Source of the DNA: Allohahella sp002354735
GTDB lineage: Bacteria; Pseudomonadota; Gammaproteobacteria; Pseudomonadales; Oleiphilaceae
DNA length: 64,000 nucleotides
NCBI RefSeq assembly: GCF_047946665.1
Contig: NZ_CP172312.1
Coordinates: forward strand, 2,666,001 to 2,730,000
Reading direction: 5' to 3'
Made by a program: the position numbers and the translations under genes
In this document: one piece after another, positions 1 to 8,761 of the stretch
How the letters are laid out: every line of letters begins with the position of its first letter
Numbering within the stretch: position 1 is the first letter of the stretch
The notes under the pieces: model-generated
What the model was told of the DNA's origin: nothing
The model's database searches: none
The model's input: only the letters and a program-made list of their open reading frames with translations

Positions 1-103
1 GAACGACACTGAGCTGTTTTATTGAAGACATAGCAAAGGTTTTACGCGATGAAGGATTGATGCGTGCAAGGAAAGATTCTCGGGAATTTCCCATAACGAT
101 CTG

Positions 104-132
104 CAAAACTTTGCCCCAGTGCAAGTTTTTTT
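104..132 (+). terminator. Possible intrinsic terminator of an upstream gene
   Basis: An imperfect hairpin (AAAACTTTGC, loop CCCAGT, GCAAGTTTT with one bulged T) runs directly into seven T residues at 126-132. Shape and T-run fit a rho-independent terminator for a rightward gene lying before the window. The rest of 1-216 shows no convincing gene. Confidence 0.35.
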
Positions 133-216
133 GCATGGATCATCGTAAGATGGCGAGCCTGACCTGCCGCTCTGCTGCACATTGCAGCGACTGCAGGTCA
201 CCAGATTCACAAGTAC

Positions 217-1161
217 ATGCGGATAACTGATCATTTGATGGTTGCAGCTGATTTCACCCGCGCAGGGTCTACAACAACAACGCCTTCCAGTCGCCGTATC
301 GTTTCCGTCCTGCGCATTACAACGCTCGTTCTGGCGTGTTCGCTTCTGAGTGGCTGCCCCACTATCTATCTGGCTTTCGAAAAACATGCCGGCACATTCC
401 TTGTCGCTGTCGACGGCCCGCAATTCGTGCACATCCCTGACACCGATTGGGACAGCCGCAAAAATGCCATGGTTTATTTCTATCGGCCGGCCAGTCGCTG
501 GTCGCTCGAGGAAATCGACGCACCATCCATATTTATCGACGATCGGCGCTACTTCAGCATGCGTGGTAGCGGCTTCACCTGGCTGGAGATGGCTCCAGGC
601 GTCCGCCGGGTCACCGTTCGGCGACCGATAGGATTGCTGCTGGGATTTGAAGGTATTGGCGACTTCGCGCTGAGTAAGCCTGTGGATGCCGAGTTCGAAG
701 TGGAAGCTGGTAAGGTGTACTACTTCAGATACTCGGAAATCGACAAGCCTTCGAAGAGAAATCCTGACCTGCCACCAGACAGTCTCCTCGGTGAAGGTGA
801 CCTACAACTGGTGAGTGGCGAAGTCGCTTTCGAGGAGATCGTCGACACTCGCTTGATTACCAACAAGCCACCGCTCGGCAAGATTGATGCGCCGAGGTCA
901 ATCGTGCAGCTGAATATTCAGGATTCTTTCGCAAAAGAGCGTCAGCAACTGATGGCGCAGCGCGAAGAGGAGCTGGAAGAGCTTAAGGCGGAGGGCCACT
1001 GGCGTCCAGCACCCTGGTACAAGCCCTTTGCTGCCGGCAGCCCTACCAAGCGGGTGGAGGCCGACAAGGCCCTGCGTAAACTGGACAAGGAAGTAGCTGA
1101 ATATGAGCGCTCTCTGGCCGCTTCGGAAAAAGACGACAAGAAGTGGTATTGGCCCTTCTGA
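217..1161 (+). CDS. DUF2846-family lipoprotein
   Basis: Predicted 314-aa exported lipoprotein. A hydrophobic stretch at about residues 31-46 ends in a lipobox, LLSGC, with the acylated Cys at 47. The mature part contains a DUF2846-like region (VYFYRPAS, then a short displayed segment IDDRRYFSM and a basic APGVRRVTVRR turn), and the C-terminal third is charged and probably helical. The signal peptide is preceded by about 30 residues, which is long for a lipoprotein, but only ATG 217 and ATG 238 lie upstream in frame, so the start is uncertain. It stands alone and converges on dps across a hairpin. Function is unknown for the family; an envelope role is inferred from the lipobox only. Confidence 0.75.
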   Translation: MRITDHLMVAADFTRAGSTTTTPSSRRIVSVLRITTLVLACSLLSGCPTIYLAFEKHAGTFLVAVDGPQFVHIPDTDWDSRKNAMVYFYRPASRWSLEEIDAPSIFIDDRRYFSMRGSGFTWLEMAPGVRRVTVRRPIGLLLGFEGIGDFALSKPVDAEFEVEAGKVYYFRYSEIDKPSKRNPDLPPDSLLGEGDLQLVSGEVAFEEIVDTRLITNKPPLGKIDAPRSIVQLNIQDSFAKERQQLMAQREEELEELKAEGHWRPAPWYKPFAAGSPTKRVEADKALRKLDKEVAEYERSLAASEKDDKKWYWPF

Positions 1162-1180
1162 CGCTAGCGGCGCAGTGATA

Positions 1181-1207
1181 CCGGTCTGCGAGTGGAACGC
1201 AGACCGG
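1181..1207. terminator. Hairpin between convergent genes
   Basis: Perfect 10-bp inverted repeat CCGGTCTGCG / CGCAGACCGG with a 7-nt loop, between the ends of the DUF2846 gene (1161) and dps (1220). It is placed to terminate both genes but has no T-run on either side. Confidence 0.5.
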
Positions 1208-1219
1208 ACCGACGCTGTG

Positions 1220-1714
1220 TTACTTACTCAGAAGGCTGGTTAGCATCCAGGCAGCTTCTTCGTGCGCGCCTATTCGCGACGTCAGAAGATCAGCCGTGAA
1301 TACGTCGTCGTGCTTGTCGGCCTCTTCAACTGCCTTGCGCATCTGCTCCGAAAGCTTGTGGTGATCAGCAGCTAGCTCCTTGATCATGTCTTCCGCACTC
1401 GGTAAGCCAGACACATCCTCGACCACGCTGTTTTGCATGTAGCTGGTCAGACCAACCGGTGTCGGAAAACCCAGGGCCCTGACCCGCTCTGCGATCTCAT
1501 CGATGGCAGCTGCGATATCCTGATACTGCTCGTCCGTTAGTTTGTGAACGGCATAGAAGAGCGGGCCTACCACGTTCCAGTGATAGGCGTGAATCTTGTG
1601 ATACAGCACGTACGAAGTGGCGAGAACTTCGCCAAGGCGCTTGCTCAGTGCCTTGCGGTCATCACGGTTCACGGCACTCTTGATTTCTGTTTCCTTGGTC
1701 GCCTGATTAGCCAT
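1220..1714 (-). CDS. dps: Dps-family DNA-protecting ferritin-like protein
   Basis: 164 aa, the usual length for Dps. Dps forms a dodecamer that oxidises Fe(II), often with hydrogen peroxide, stores iron and in many species coats DNA under starvation or oxidative stress. Visible family features are the first-helix ligand region YHKIHAYHWNVVGPLF, the following HKLTDEQY...DEIAERVRALG segment that completes the inter-subunit ferroxidase site, and the C-terminal helix with HEEAAWML. The N-terminus is short and lysine-containing (MANQATKETEIKS). The start is supported by GAGGAG five bases upstream of the ATG. It is a single gene; a 7-bp inverted repeat at 1774-1800 lies upstream, but no OxyR or Fur site could be recognised by eye. 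Confidence 0.93.
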   Translation of the reverse strand: MANQATKETEIKSAVNRDDRKALSKRLGEVLATSYVLYHKIHAYHWNVVGPLFYAVHKLTDEQYQDIAAAIDEIAERVRALGFPTPVGLTSYMQNSVVEDVSGLPSAEDMIKELAADHHKLSEQMRKAVEEADKHDDVFTADLLTSRIGAHEEAAWMLTSLLSK

Positions 1715-1843
1715 TAACTTCTCCTCTTGCGGTTCTGGCCTTGATAGCCAACTGAATTACCTGAGGAGATATACGGTGATTTCAGCAGGAGATATCACCG
1801 CCGAATACCCGTCCGCTTAAACGGGTCAAGCTAACTGGCCGAC

Positions 1844-3013
1844 TTACTCCTGAGCTGCGACAGCTGGCGTATTATCGAGGCGCCGCAAGGTTGTCGCCTT
1901 CAGCGGGTCGAGCGATTCCTTTCCATTGCGAATTTCAAAATGAAGATTGGTACTGGTGGCGAGCCCACTGCGGCCGACTTCGCCAACCTTGTCACCCTGC
2001 CGAACACGACTGCCCGGCTTCAGGCCGGCACTGATTTTGGACAGGTGAGCGTAAATGGTCTCCATGCCACCAGCATGTTCAATCCGAACGACCCTGCCAA
2101 AGCCGCCTTCACGGCCCGCCCGGGTGACCTTGCCGCCGGCCACTGCAAAAACAGCATCACCGCGATTGGCGGCAAAGTCGACGCCCTTATGCATCATCCA
2201 GCCGGCGAGCACTGGGTGTTTCCGACGCCCGAAGGCTGAAGACAGCCGTGCATCATGCACGGGCAGCAGAAGTGAAAGCACGATTTTACCATTCTTGCTG
2301 ATAACCAGCTTCTGCTCACTCCCCTCGCCAATCCGATTGACTTCAAACAGGCCCTTGCTGGTCTGCACGCTTGCGGCATTGATTGCCCGAGGAATTCGCT
2401 TCCGCTGACCATCGTAGGTGTAAATGGCTTCTTCATACCGGAGACTGATTTCTTCGCCCCCAGCAAAATCACGTTTGAAATCAACATGGGCCTCGAGCGT
2501 CTCGGAAAGCTCGAGGATAACTTCCGGAGAGACACCTGCCTCCACAGCCGAGTCGATGACACTGCCGGACACAGTGAATTCTACAGACACGGTGCGTATC
2601 TGGGGGACCAACTGGGCAAACTGGGATACCGTCACATCGTTCACCAGCGTCGCCTCGGCCATGCCACCGAAACCGAGATCCAGCAGCACCCTGAACGAGC
2701 TTGAATCGTTGACGCCCTCGAGATTTCTCTCAACCTGGACAACCTGACCTGGCTTTATCGTCTTCAGATCGAGATGCTGCGCGAGGGCCTGGTTAACCTT
2801 ATAGGCCTGCTGACCGTTCATACCCGCGGCATTGAGTGCCTTGGCAAGCGTATCGCCCGACTTGATCTGGTAGCTGAAGCGTTCTGCCGCAATCGCTGTA
2901 TTGAAGGTCTGCACGGCCAGAAGCGCGGCCGTGAGGCCCACGCCATGGCATAAACGGCGAAGCATGCTGAACTTAGGCAGGCTCGGTACAGCCCGGGGAA
3001 AGTTGTCTCTCAT
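1844..3013 (-). CDS. M23/LytM-domain envelope protein downstream of amiB
   Basis: 389-aa exported protein: signal peptide (hydrophobic residues about 21-42), a LysM/OapA-like region (YQIKSGDTLAKALNAAG), a middle domain, then a C-terminal peptidase M23 domain. The first metal motif HKGVDFAANRGD and the YAHLSK histidine are present. In the last motif the usual HxH is N356-L-H358 (TNLHFE), so the zinc-ligand His is kept and the general-base His is replaced by Asn, as in non-catalytic LytM activators such as NlpD (TRLHFE). It lies on the same strand behind tsaE and amiB. I infer an amidase activator or cell-wall hydrolase; residual activity cannot be judged. An internal Met at 2965 is an alternative start. 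Confidence 0.85.
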   Translation of the reverse strand: MRDNFPRAVPSLPKFSMLRRLCHGVGLTAALLAVQTFNTAIAAERFSYQIKSGDTLAKALNAAGMNGQQAYKVNQALAQHLDLKTIKPGQVVQVERNLEGVNDSSSFRVLLDLGFGGMAEATLVNDVTVSQFAQLVPQIRTVSVEFTVSGSVIDSAVEAGVSPEVILELSETLEAHVDFKRDFAGGEEISLRYEEAIYTYDGQRKRIPRAINAASVQTSKGLFEVNRIGEGSEQKLVISKNGKIVLSLLLPVHDARLSSAFGRRKHPVLAGWMMHKGVDFAANRGDAVFAVAGGKVTRAGREGGFGRVVRIEHAGGMETIYAHLSKISAGLKPGSRVRQGDKVGEVGRSGLATSTNLHFEIRNGKESLDPLKATTLRRLDNTPAVAAQE

Positions 3014-3186
3014 GTGGTTTAGTCTAGTTCCATTTATGTGAAATGGCTCGGCCTGTCTCTACACTGAATATAGACACAGAGCAGACGAAGGCCCGGAGCG
3101 GTGAGTCGTAAAATCATGAACAGGTGGTTAGCAAGGATAGCGGCGACAGACGGGCGGCCCAATGACCGCCGTTGGCGACGCCATCA

Positions 3187-4698
3187 TCACGACGACGGAA
3201 TTTGCAGAACCTGCCCCACCAGCAGGCGGGAACTATTGAGCTTGTTGAGGCGCATCAGCTCCTCGATACTGCTATTGGTTTCCACTGCGATCCGGCTGAG
3301 CGTGTCACCCTGCCGGATTGTCCGGGTAATCGATACCGCTGCGCGATCCGATCGACCTGAAACCAGACTTTCTGTTTCCCGCGCCCGTTCTGCTGCAATG
3401 AAAGCGGCCGGGTTCTTCTGATAGGCCAACAGACTGCCTGGTGGCGGTGTCGACCAGAAATAGTCATGAACACCCTTGGCGATCGCAGCCGCTATCTTCT
3501 GCTGATAGGCCGGTGTGTTCAATCGTCCCGACTCCGCAGGATTTGAAATGAAGCCGGTTTCGACGAGCAACGAAGGGATATCAGGATTTTTCAGCACCAC
3601 AAAACCAGCCTGCTCGACGCTCCGCTTGTGCAGTTTTGCGAAGGAACCGAGTGACTTGAGTATGTTGCCACCAGCATGAACGCTGGCCTTCATGCTGGCA
3701 GTCATGGAAAGATCCAGCAGTACGCTGGCCAGTACGGCATCCTTGTCGCCAAGCGTGACGCTACCGGTTCCACCGATGAGATCGCTTGAGTTTTCTTTCG
3801 CAGCCAGCCAGCGTGCCGTCTCACTCGTGGCCCCGCTCTTCGAGAGTGCATAAACCGAAGCACCGTGTGCACGACGATCGTTGAAAGCGTCTGCGTGAAC
3901 TGAAATGAGAATGTCCGCATTATACTTTCTGGCGATTTCAGTGCGGGTACGTAGCGGAATGAAGGTGTCATCACTTCTCGTAAGCTGCGCTGTGTACCCG
4001 GGTTGATCATTGAGAAGCCGCTGCAGCTCACGCGAAATTTTCAGAACTACATCCTTCTCGCGCACGTTTCGCGCGCCAATCGCGCCGGGGTCCTTGCCGC
4101 CGTGCCCAGGATCGATGACAACGACGATATCCCGTTTTTCGAGCCCAGGCGCCTCCAGCGCGGCCGCTGTAGTGGAGCTCTGGCCAAGCCCACCCTGCCT
4201 GGCTACAGTGGTCTGGGCGCGGCTCTCACGTGTCGCTGTCTTTTCGGCACCTGCATCTCGCGGAATATCAATGACCAGCCGGTGACCAAACTCGCCCTCC
4301 GGGCCCAGCACAAAGCTGCGCGCGTTCGCAGTGTGGTTCAGTTCGAGCACGATGCGCAGGTCCTTGTTGCTCCTCACGGCACTGCGCAAGCTGGAGATCG
4401 GCGTACCCGAGAAGTCGAGCTTGTCAGGGTCGACTTTCAGACGGGCATTGGCCAGATCAATGACCAGCCGGTTTGGCTTCTGTAGCTCAAAAACGTTATG
4501 TACAGTTGAAGAATCAAGATCAAGGACAATTCGGGAGGCGCTGCTGCCAGCCCATATCCTGATGTTTTCGACCTCAGCCGCAGACGCAGACGCACTGGTC
4601 GCAGCGAGAATGAACGAAAACAGTATGATCAGACACCGGTTCGACATGCGTCCAGGGCCGTGCTTTACGCGGCCGGCATGCCTATTGAATGGCGACAT
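3187..4698 (-). CDS. amiB: N-acetylmuramoyl-L-alanine amidase (AmiB-type)
   Basis: Periplasmic amidase that cuts the muramic acid-L-alanine bond of septal peptidoglycan for daughter-cell separation. It has a signal peptide, an N-terminal AMIN domain (VENIRIWAGSSASRIVLDL), a central Amidase_3 domain with all zinc and catalytic residues (DPGHGGKDPG, VREKDVVLK, SVHADAF, LLVETGFISN) and a C-terminal LysM (RQGDTLSRIAVETN...LLVGQVLQIP), the AmiB layout. I chose ATG 4698 because AGGA lies 8 bases upstream. It overlaps the tsaE stop by 17 bases, so translation is probably coupled. ATG 4725 and ATG 4647 are alternatives. Pairing with tsaE is common in Gammaproteobacteria; mutL is not in this window. 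Confidence 0.93.
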   Translation of the reverse strand: MSPFNRHAGRVKHGPGRMSNRCLIILFSFILAATSASASAAEVENIRIWAGSSASRIVLDLDSSTVHNVFELQKPNRLVIDLANARLKVDPDKLDFSGTPISSLRSAVRSNKDLRIVLELNHTANARSFVLGPEGEFGHRLVIDIPRDAGAEKTATRESRAQTTVARQGGLGQSSTTAAALEAPGLEKRDIVVVIDPGHGGKDPGAIGARNVREKDVVLKISRELQRLLNDQPGYTAQLTRSDDTFIPLRTRTEIARKYNADILISVHADAFNDRRAHGASVYALSKSGATSETARWLAAKENSSDLIGGTGSVTLGDKDAVLASVLLDLSMTASMKASVHAGGNILKSLGSFAKLHKRSVEQAGFVVLKNPDIPSLLVETGFISNPAESGRLNTPAYQQKIAAAIAKGVHDYFWSTPPPGSLLAYQKNPAAFIAAERARETESLVSGRSDRAAVSITRTIRQGDTLSRIAVETNSSIEELMRLNKLNSSRLLVGQVLQIPSS

Positions 4699-5209
4699 CA
4701 GTGTTTTCCTGTAAGGTTTGTGCAATATCCTGCGTCAGTGTATCAGCCGCCTCGTCCAGTGTAACAGTGCGACGATGGCCATCGAAACTGAAGCAGAGGC
4801 TAATATCCGGAGATGGCAGTACCTCCTGCCCTCGTTCCGGCCATTCGACGACATTCAGTAAGGCCCGCCGCAGGCCCTGAGCGGGTTCCTGGTCTGGCAC
4901 AGCAAAGTAGTCCCTGATACCCATGTACTCGAGCTCCTCAGGATCATCCAGGCGATACAGATCGAAATGGTTCACGCTGAGGGTGGCGAGCTCGTAGGTT
5001 TCCACGAGCGTATAGGTGGGGCTCTTCACATTCCCAGCGAAGCCAAAGTGCTTGAGCAGATGCTGGGAAAAAGTGGTCTTGCCACTGCCAAGGTCTCCCT
5101 TGAGATAGACGGTCACAAGTCCGGTCTGGTTCATGACCAGCTGCAGCTTCGCCGCGCAGACTGCAGCAAACTGATCAAGCGCGGAAATAGTATCGATAAT
5201 CACTTTCAT
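4682..5209 (-). CDS. tsaE: tRNA threonylcarbamoyladenosine biosynthesis ATPase TsaE
   Basis: 175 aa, slightly longer than the usual ~155. TsaE is the P-loop ATPase that works with TsaB and TsaD to place the threonylcarbamoyl group on A37 of ANN-decoding tRNAs. Walker A GDLGSGKTTFSQ is at about residues 38-49; the family motifs SPTYTLVETYE, HFDLYRLDDPEELE and VVEWPERG follow in order. The gene overlaps nnr by 4 bases upstream and amiB downstream, giving the familiar nnr-tsaE-amiB operon. Confidence 0.95.
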   Translation of the reverse strand: MKVIIDTISALDQFAAVCAAKLQLVMNQTGLVTVYLKGDLGSGKTTFSQHLLKHFGFAGNVKSPTYTLVETYELATLSVNHFDLYRLDDPEELEYMGIRDYFAVPDQEPAQGLRRALLNVVEWPERGQEVLPSPDISLCFSFDGHRRTVTLDEAADTLTQDIAQTLQENTDVAIQ

Positions 5210-6804
5210 AGCGCCTGCACCACGCGCGCTGCCGTCACGGCAGGCTCCTGAGTGTGGGCCTGTAGCGTCTCGACGGCTTCGAGTTGCAGATGCAACGCGC
5301 GCACCGCGGCTTGCCAGGCAGGCAGACCCTGCGCCAACTGTGCCGCGAGCAGGCCGGTGAGAACGTCGCCCATACCACCGCTAGCCAGCGCTGGATGTGC
5401 AGATGCCACCACAGCCACTTTGGTACGCCGATCTCCCGAGTCTGATGATTCGGGCCAGGCTACCAGGCCGCCCGCACCTTTGAGCAGGACACAGCACCCA
5501 TAGCCCTGACACAGTCGAACCACTGATTCGAATCTGTCTGCGTTGATTGATGCCGCTGTCGAATTGTCGTCGGGGTAAAGCGCATTCATAAGTGTGGCCG
5601 CTTCTCCAGGGTGCGGCGTGAGACAGACCCTGGGACCGAGTTCACATGGCTGCTTTGCCAGCTGGTTCAGGCCATCGGCATCGATCACACAGGGCAACTG
5701 CCTCTCCTGAACGGCGCTGAGAACGGTTTGCCAGCACATCTGCCCCCATGGCTCCCGCCCCAGCCCAGGCCCAATGGCTATACAGCTGGCGGCCTCGAGC
5801 ATCTTGCATAGCGCTGAGCGATTCTCCACCCCACGCCACATTATTTCGGGTGAACGGCTCAAGCCGGCGGTCACGTGGGCGCTGCGTGTCGCACTCATGA
5901 CCACGCCGGCACCGCCACGCGAGCAGCTTTCGGCTGTTAGTAGAATGGCGCCCCCCATGCCCTCGTCGCCACCGGCACAGAGAACCTTGCCGAAATTACC
6001 TTTGTGAGAGACCGGTGAACGCGCAGGCAGAAACTGCAGGGCCTGTTTTCTTCCGATAAGCATATAGTCTGTAGCATCAGCTGCAGTCTCGGCTTCAAAG
6101 CCAAGTGGCTCGAGCTGCAACTCACCAACAAACTCGGCGGCCTGGTGAGTTAACAGGCCCTTCTTCAATGCAATGAATGTGCAAGTGAGATCAGCGCGAA
6201 CAGCCGTGTCCATCACAGCACCAAGCTCGCAGTCGAGACCCGAGGGACAATCGACGGCAAACACCGGTTTGGCACTCTCATTGATGAGCCGGATAAGATC
6301 CGGGCCAGGGAATCTGAGCTCGCCCTGGAGGCCGATACCGTACAATGCATCGACGACGAGGTCTCCACTCAGCTCGAGTCTTGCTCCCTCTTTGAACAGA
6401 CACTCCTCGAACTCAGCCACCGCACCATCCGCATCGACATTGGCGCGAAGTTCGCGAAAGGCTTCGCTACGATCGTTCAATTCGGCATGCACTGCCTCGA
6501 GGCTGCTGACATCAAGGCCATAAACCAGCTGTACTGCGATGCCATGCTGCAAAGCCAGTCGGGCCATGACCAATCCGTCGCCACCATTATTGCCACCACC
6601 GACTACAATGCTCAGGCGCTTGCAATCTGGCCAGCGCTTACGAAGCAGCCGAAAAGCGGCTCTCGCCGCCATTTGCATCAGCGCGAAGTCACCGTGTTGC
6701 TCGCACAAACGGGCATCGATTTCGCGCAGCTGCGCGATTCCGTACACTGGTAGCGGCTGGGTGAACGTTCGACCAGCCGAATTTGCCCGACTATAGATTC
6801 TCAT
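5206..6804 (-). CDS. nnr: Bifunctional NAD(P)H-hydrate epimerase / ADP-dependent dehydratase
   Basis: 532 aa. Repairs hydrated NADH and NADPH: the N-terminal YjeF_N domain epimerises R-NADHX to S-NADHX, the C-terminal YjeF_C ribokinase-like domain dehydrates S-NADHX using ADP. The epimerase nucleotide loop GGGNNGGDGLVMA lies near residue 70 and DALYGIGLQGELRFP near 160. In the dehydratase half, HKGNFGKVLCAGGDEGMGGA, IGPGLGR, the VIDADGLN motif, LTPHPGEA and the late GGMGDVLTGLLAA motif are all present. It heads the nnr-tsaE-amiB run and is divergent from queG. No sign of damage. Confidence 0.96.
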   Translation of the reverse strand: MRIYSRANSAGRTFTQPLPVYGIAQLREIDARLCEQHGDFALMQMAARAAFRLLRKRWPDCKRLSIVVGGGNNGGDGLVMARLALQHGIAVQLVYGLDVSSLEAVHAELNDRSEAFRELRANVDADGAVAEFEECLFKEGARLELSGDLVVDALYGIGLQGELRFPGPDLIRLINESAKPVFAVDCPSGLDCELGAVMDTAVRADLTCTFIALKKGLLTHQAAEFVGELQLEPLGFEAETAADATDYMLIGRKQALQFLPARSPVSHKGNFGKVLCAGGDEGMGGAILLTAESCSRGGAGVVMSATRSAHVTAGLSRSPEIMWRGVENRSALCKMLEAASCIAIGPGLGREPWGQMCWQTVLSAVQERQLPCVIDADGLNQLAKQPCELGPRVCLTPHPGEAATLMNALYPDDNSTAASINADRFESVVRLCQGYGCCVLLKGAGGLVAWPESSDSGDRRTKVAVVASAHPALASGGMGDVLTGLLAAQLAQGLPAWQAAVRALHLQLEAVETLQAHTQEPAVTAARVVQAL

Positions 6805-6866
6805 GGATGCTCACAGGATGCCCAATACCACCTTCATCAATCAGAAATAACATGAATATAAACCGC

Positions 6867-6885
6867 TATGCTTCTGTAAAGCATA
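6867..6885. repeat. Palindrome in the nnr-queG divergent region
   Basis: TATGCTT / AAGCATA, 7-bp arms with a 5-nt centre, in the 115-bp gap between the divergent nnr and queG starts. It could be an operator or a chance AT-rich repeat. Confidence 0.3.
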
Positions 6886-6919
6886 ACAAAGCCCAGCAGA
6901 AAGTACAGAATACAACCAG

Positions 6920-8053
6920 ATGACCGATCTTCGCGAAGCACCGTCCGCTGATCCTCTGATTATGCGTGAACTCCGCAGAAAACTTGATATCTGGGCCAAT
7001 GAGCTGGGTTTTCAACAGCTTGGTGTTTCCGGCATACAGCTTGGCGACCACCCTGAAGCCTTGCAACGCTGGCTCGACAAGGGCTATCACGGGCAGATGT
7101 CCTACATGGCGGAACGTGCATCGCTACGGGCGGCGCCAGAGACGCTGTTTGAAAATGCGGCCAGTATCATTTCGGTCAGGATGGACTTCTGGCCTGCGAA
7201 GCGGGCGAAGAAAGGGCTGCCTCCCGCACTCGACGACGGTGAAACCGCCTATGTGGCAAGCTATGCTCTCGGGCGCGACTATCACAAGCTGATGCGCTCA
7301 CGCCTGAAGAAGCTCGCCGATCGAGTACGTGATTTCGCTGGCGACTACGACATGCGGCCGTTTGTGGACAGCGCGCCCGTGCTGGAACGTGGTGTTGCCC
7401 AACAGGCAGGCCTCGGCTGGATCGGCAAGAATACCATGCTGATCAATCCGGCTGCCGGCTCACATTTTTTCCTGGGCGAGCTGTTCACTAGCCTGCCCTT
7501 ACCCGCCGACAAGCCCTTTACCGACCAGCACTGTGGCAGCTGCCGGGCGTGTCTTGATGTCTGCCCGACCTCGGCCTTTCCTGAGCCAGGCGTACTCGAT
7601 GCCCGTCGCTGCATTTCCTATCTCACTATCGAACATCGCGGCAGTATCGACGAAGCGTTACGTCCGCTAATGGGCAACCGGGTGTTTGGCTGTGACGACT
7701 GTCAGGCCATCTGTCCCTGGAACAAATTTGCCCATTTCACCGAAGAGGCGGATTTTCATCCGCGTCAGCAGATCAGCGACAGGAAGATGGTAGAGCTTTT
7801 TAACTGGACCGAGGAAACCTTTCTCAAGCAGACCGAAGGTTCAGCCATTAGACGAACAGGCTATGAAAGCTGGCTGAGGAACCTCGCGATTGGCCTTGGC
7901 AATGCCCTGGCCGGACGTGGCGTACTCGGTAAAGCGGCGCCGATGGCCGACAAGGATGCCATCCGACGCGCTTTGGAGACGCGCCTGGATCATGAGTCAG
8001 CGGTAGTCCGTGAACATGTGCGCTGGGCGCTCAGCCAGCAGGCTCCATCTTGA
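6920..8053 (+). CDS. queG: Epoxyqueuosine reductase QueG
   Basis: 377 aa. Cobalamin-dependent, iron-sulfur reductase that converts epoxyqueuosine to queuosine in the wobble position of GUN tRNAs. The N-terminal reductive-dehalogenase-like half carries PFVDSAPVLERGVAQQAGLGWIGKN-type residues around 140-165. Two 4Fe-4S clusters are given by CGSCRACLDVCP and CDDCQAICPWN near residues 200 and 255, and HEAT-like repeats form the C-terminus. ATG 6920 has no strong ribosome site; ATG 6962 is the next choice. The 3' end overlaps the convergent orn gene by 23 bases. Confidence 0.95.
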   Translation: MTDLREAPSADPLIMRELRRKLDIWANELGFQQLGVSGIQLGDHPEALQRWLDKGYHGQMSYMAERASLRAAPETLFENAASIISVRMDFWPAKRAKKGLPPALDDGETAYVASYALGRDYHKLMRSRLKKLADRVRDFAGDYDMRPFVDSAPVLERGVAQQAGLGWIGKNTMLINPAAGSHFFLGELFTSLPLPADKPFTDQHCGSCRACLDVCPTSAFPEPGVLDARRCISYLTIEHRGSIDEALRPLMGNRVFGCDDCQAICPWNKFAHFTEEADFHPRQQISDRKMVELFNWTEETFLKQTEGSAIRRTGYESWLRNLAIGLGNALAGRGVLGKAAPMADKDAIRRALETRLDHESAVVREHVRWALSQQAPS

Positions 8054-8612
8054 TGAAGTGATCCCGGTACCAGGCCAGCTCGGCGATCGACTCACGAATG
8101 TCATCAAGGGCGGCATGGGTGTTGCGTTTGCTGAAGCCCTTGAGAATGTCAGGACGCCAACGGCCTGCAAGCTCCTTGAGCGTACTGACATCGAGATTGC
8201 GATAATGAAAATAATCTTCCAGGGCCGGCATGTAATTCGCCAGAAAGCGCCTGTCCTGACAGATACTGTTCCCACACATGGGTGAGCCACCTTTAGCAAC
8301 GTGACGCGAAATGAACTCGATCATGGCCTGTTCTGCCGCAGTCTCAGTGAGACGACTGTTGCGAACACGCTCTGTCAAACCGTTCTGACCGTGCGTGCGT
8401 TGGCACCACTCATCCATGCCATCGAGCACGGCGTCGCTCTGATGCACGACCAGGACTTCGCTTTCCTCTATGATCTCAAGTTGTGAATTGGTCACGATGG
8501 CAGCCATTTCGATGATGCGGTCCCGAGCCGGGTCCAGTCCCGTCATCTCGAGATCTATCCATACCAACAGCTTTTCACCGCTCTTGCCCTGCGCTGCCTG
8601 ATCCATTGCCAT
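8031..8612 (-). CDS. orn: Oligoribonuclease
   Basis: 193 aa, DEDDh-type 3'-5' exoribonuclease that degrades RNA of two to five nucleotides, including pGpG from c-di-GMP turnover. That is relevant here because the window encodes several c-di-GMP proteins. The ExoI motif WIDLEMTGLDP, the ExoII stretch GNSICQDRRFLANYMP and the ExoIII H...D pair (KRNTHAALDDIRESIAEL) are intact. It has its own promoter region divergent from rsgA, an arrangement shared with Pseudomonas. Confidence 0.96.
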   Translation of the reverse strand: MAMDQAAQGKSGEKLLVWIDLEMTGLDPARDRIIEMAAIVTNSQLEIIEESEVLVVHQSDAVLDGMDEWCQRTHGQNGLTERVRNSRLTETAAEQAMIEFISRHVAKGGSPMCGNSICQDRRFLANYMPALEDYFHYRNLDVSTLKELAGRWRPDILKGFSKRNTHAALDDIRESIAELAWYRDHFIKMEPAG

Positions 8613-8761
8613 ACCTTGCCCCTGATTTGTACGATTGACCGTCTGAACACATCAGGCGGTTTTCACGCCCGCCTTCATTGATTGAGTTATAGTGGCTGCA
8701 ATCGACAGGAATGCCAACCCGCTTGATAATCCTGTCACAATTGCTGCCCCCGGAGTGTGAT

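Noticed and set aside
19..432. 137-aa minus-strand frame at the window start
   Set aside because: It runs antisense to the lipoprotein gene start, is Cys-rich and has no domain or ribosome site.
1807..1826. ACCCGT/ACGGGT hairpin after the LytM gene
   Set aside because: Only 6-bp arms and no T-run; too weak to call.
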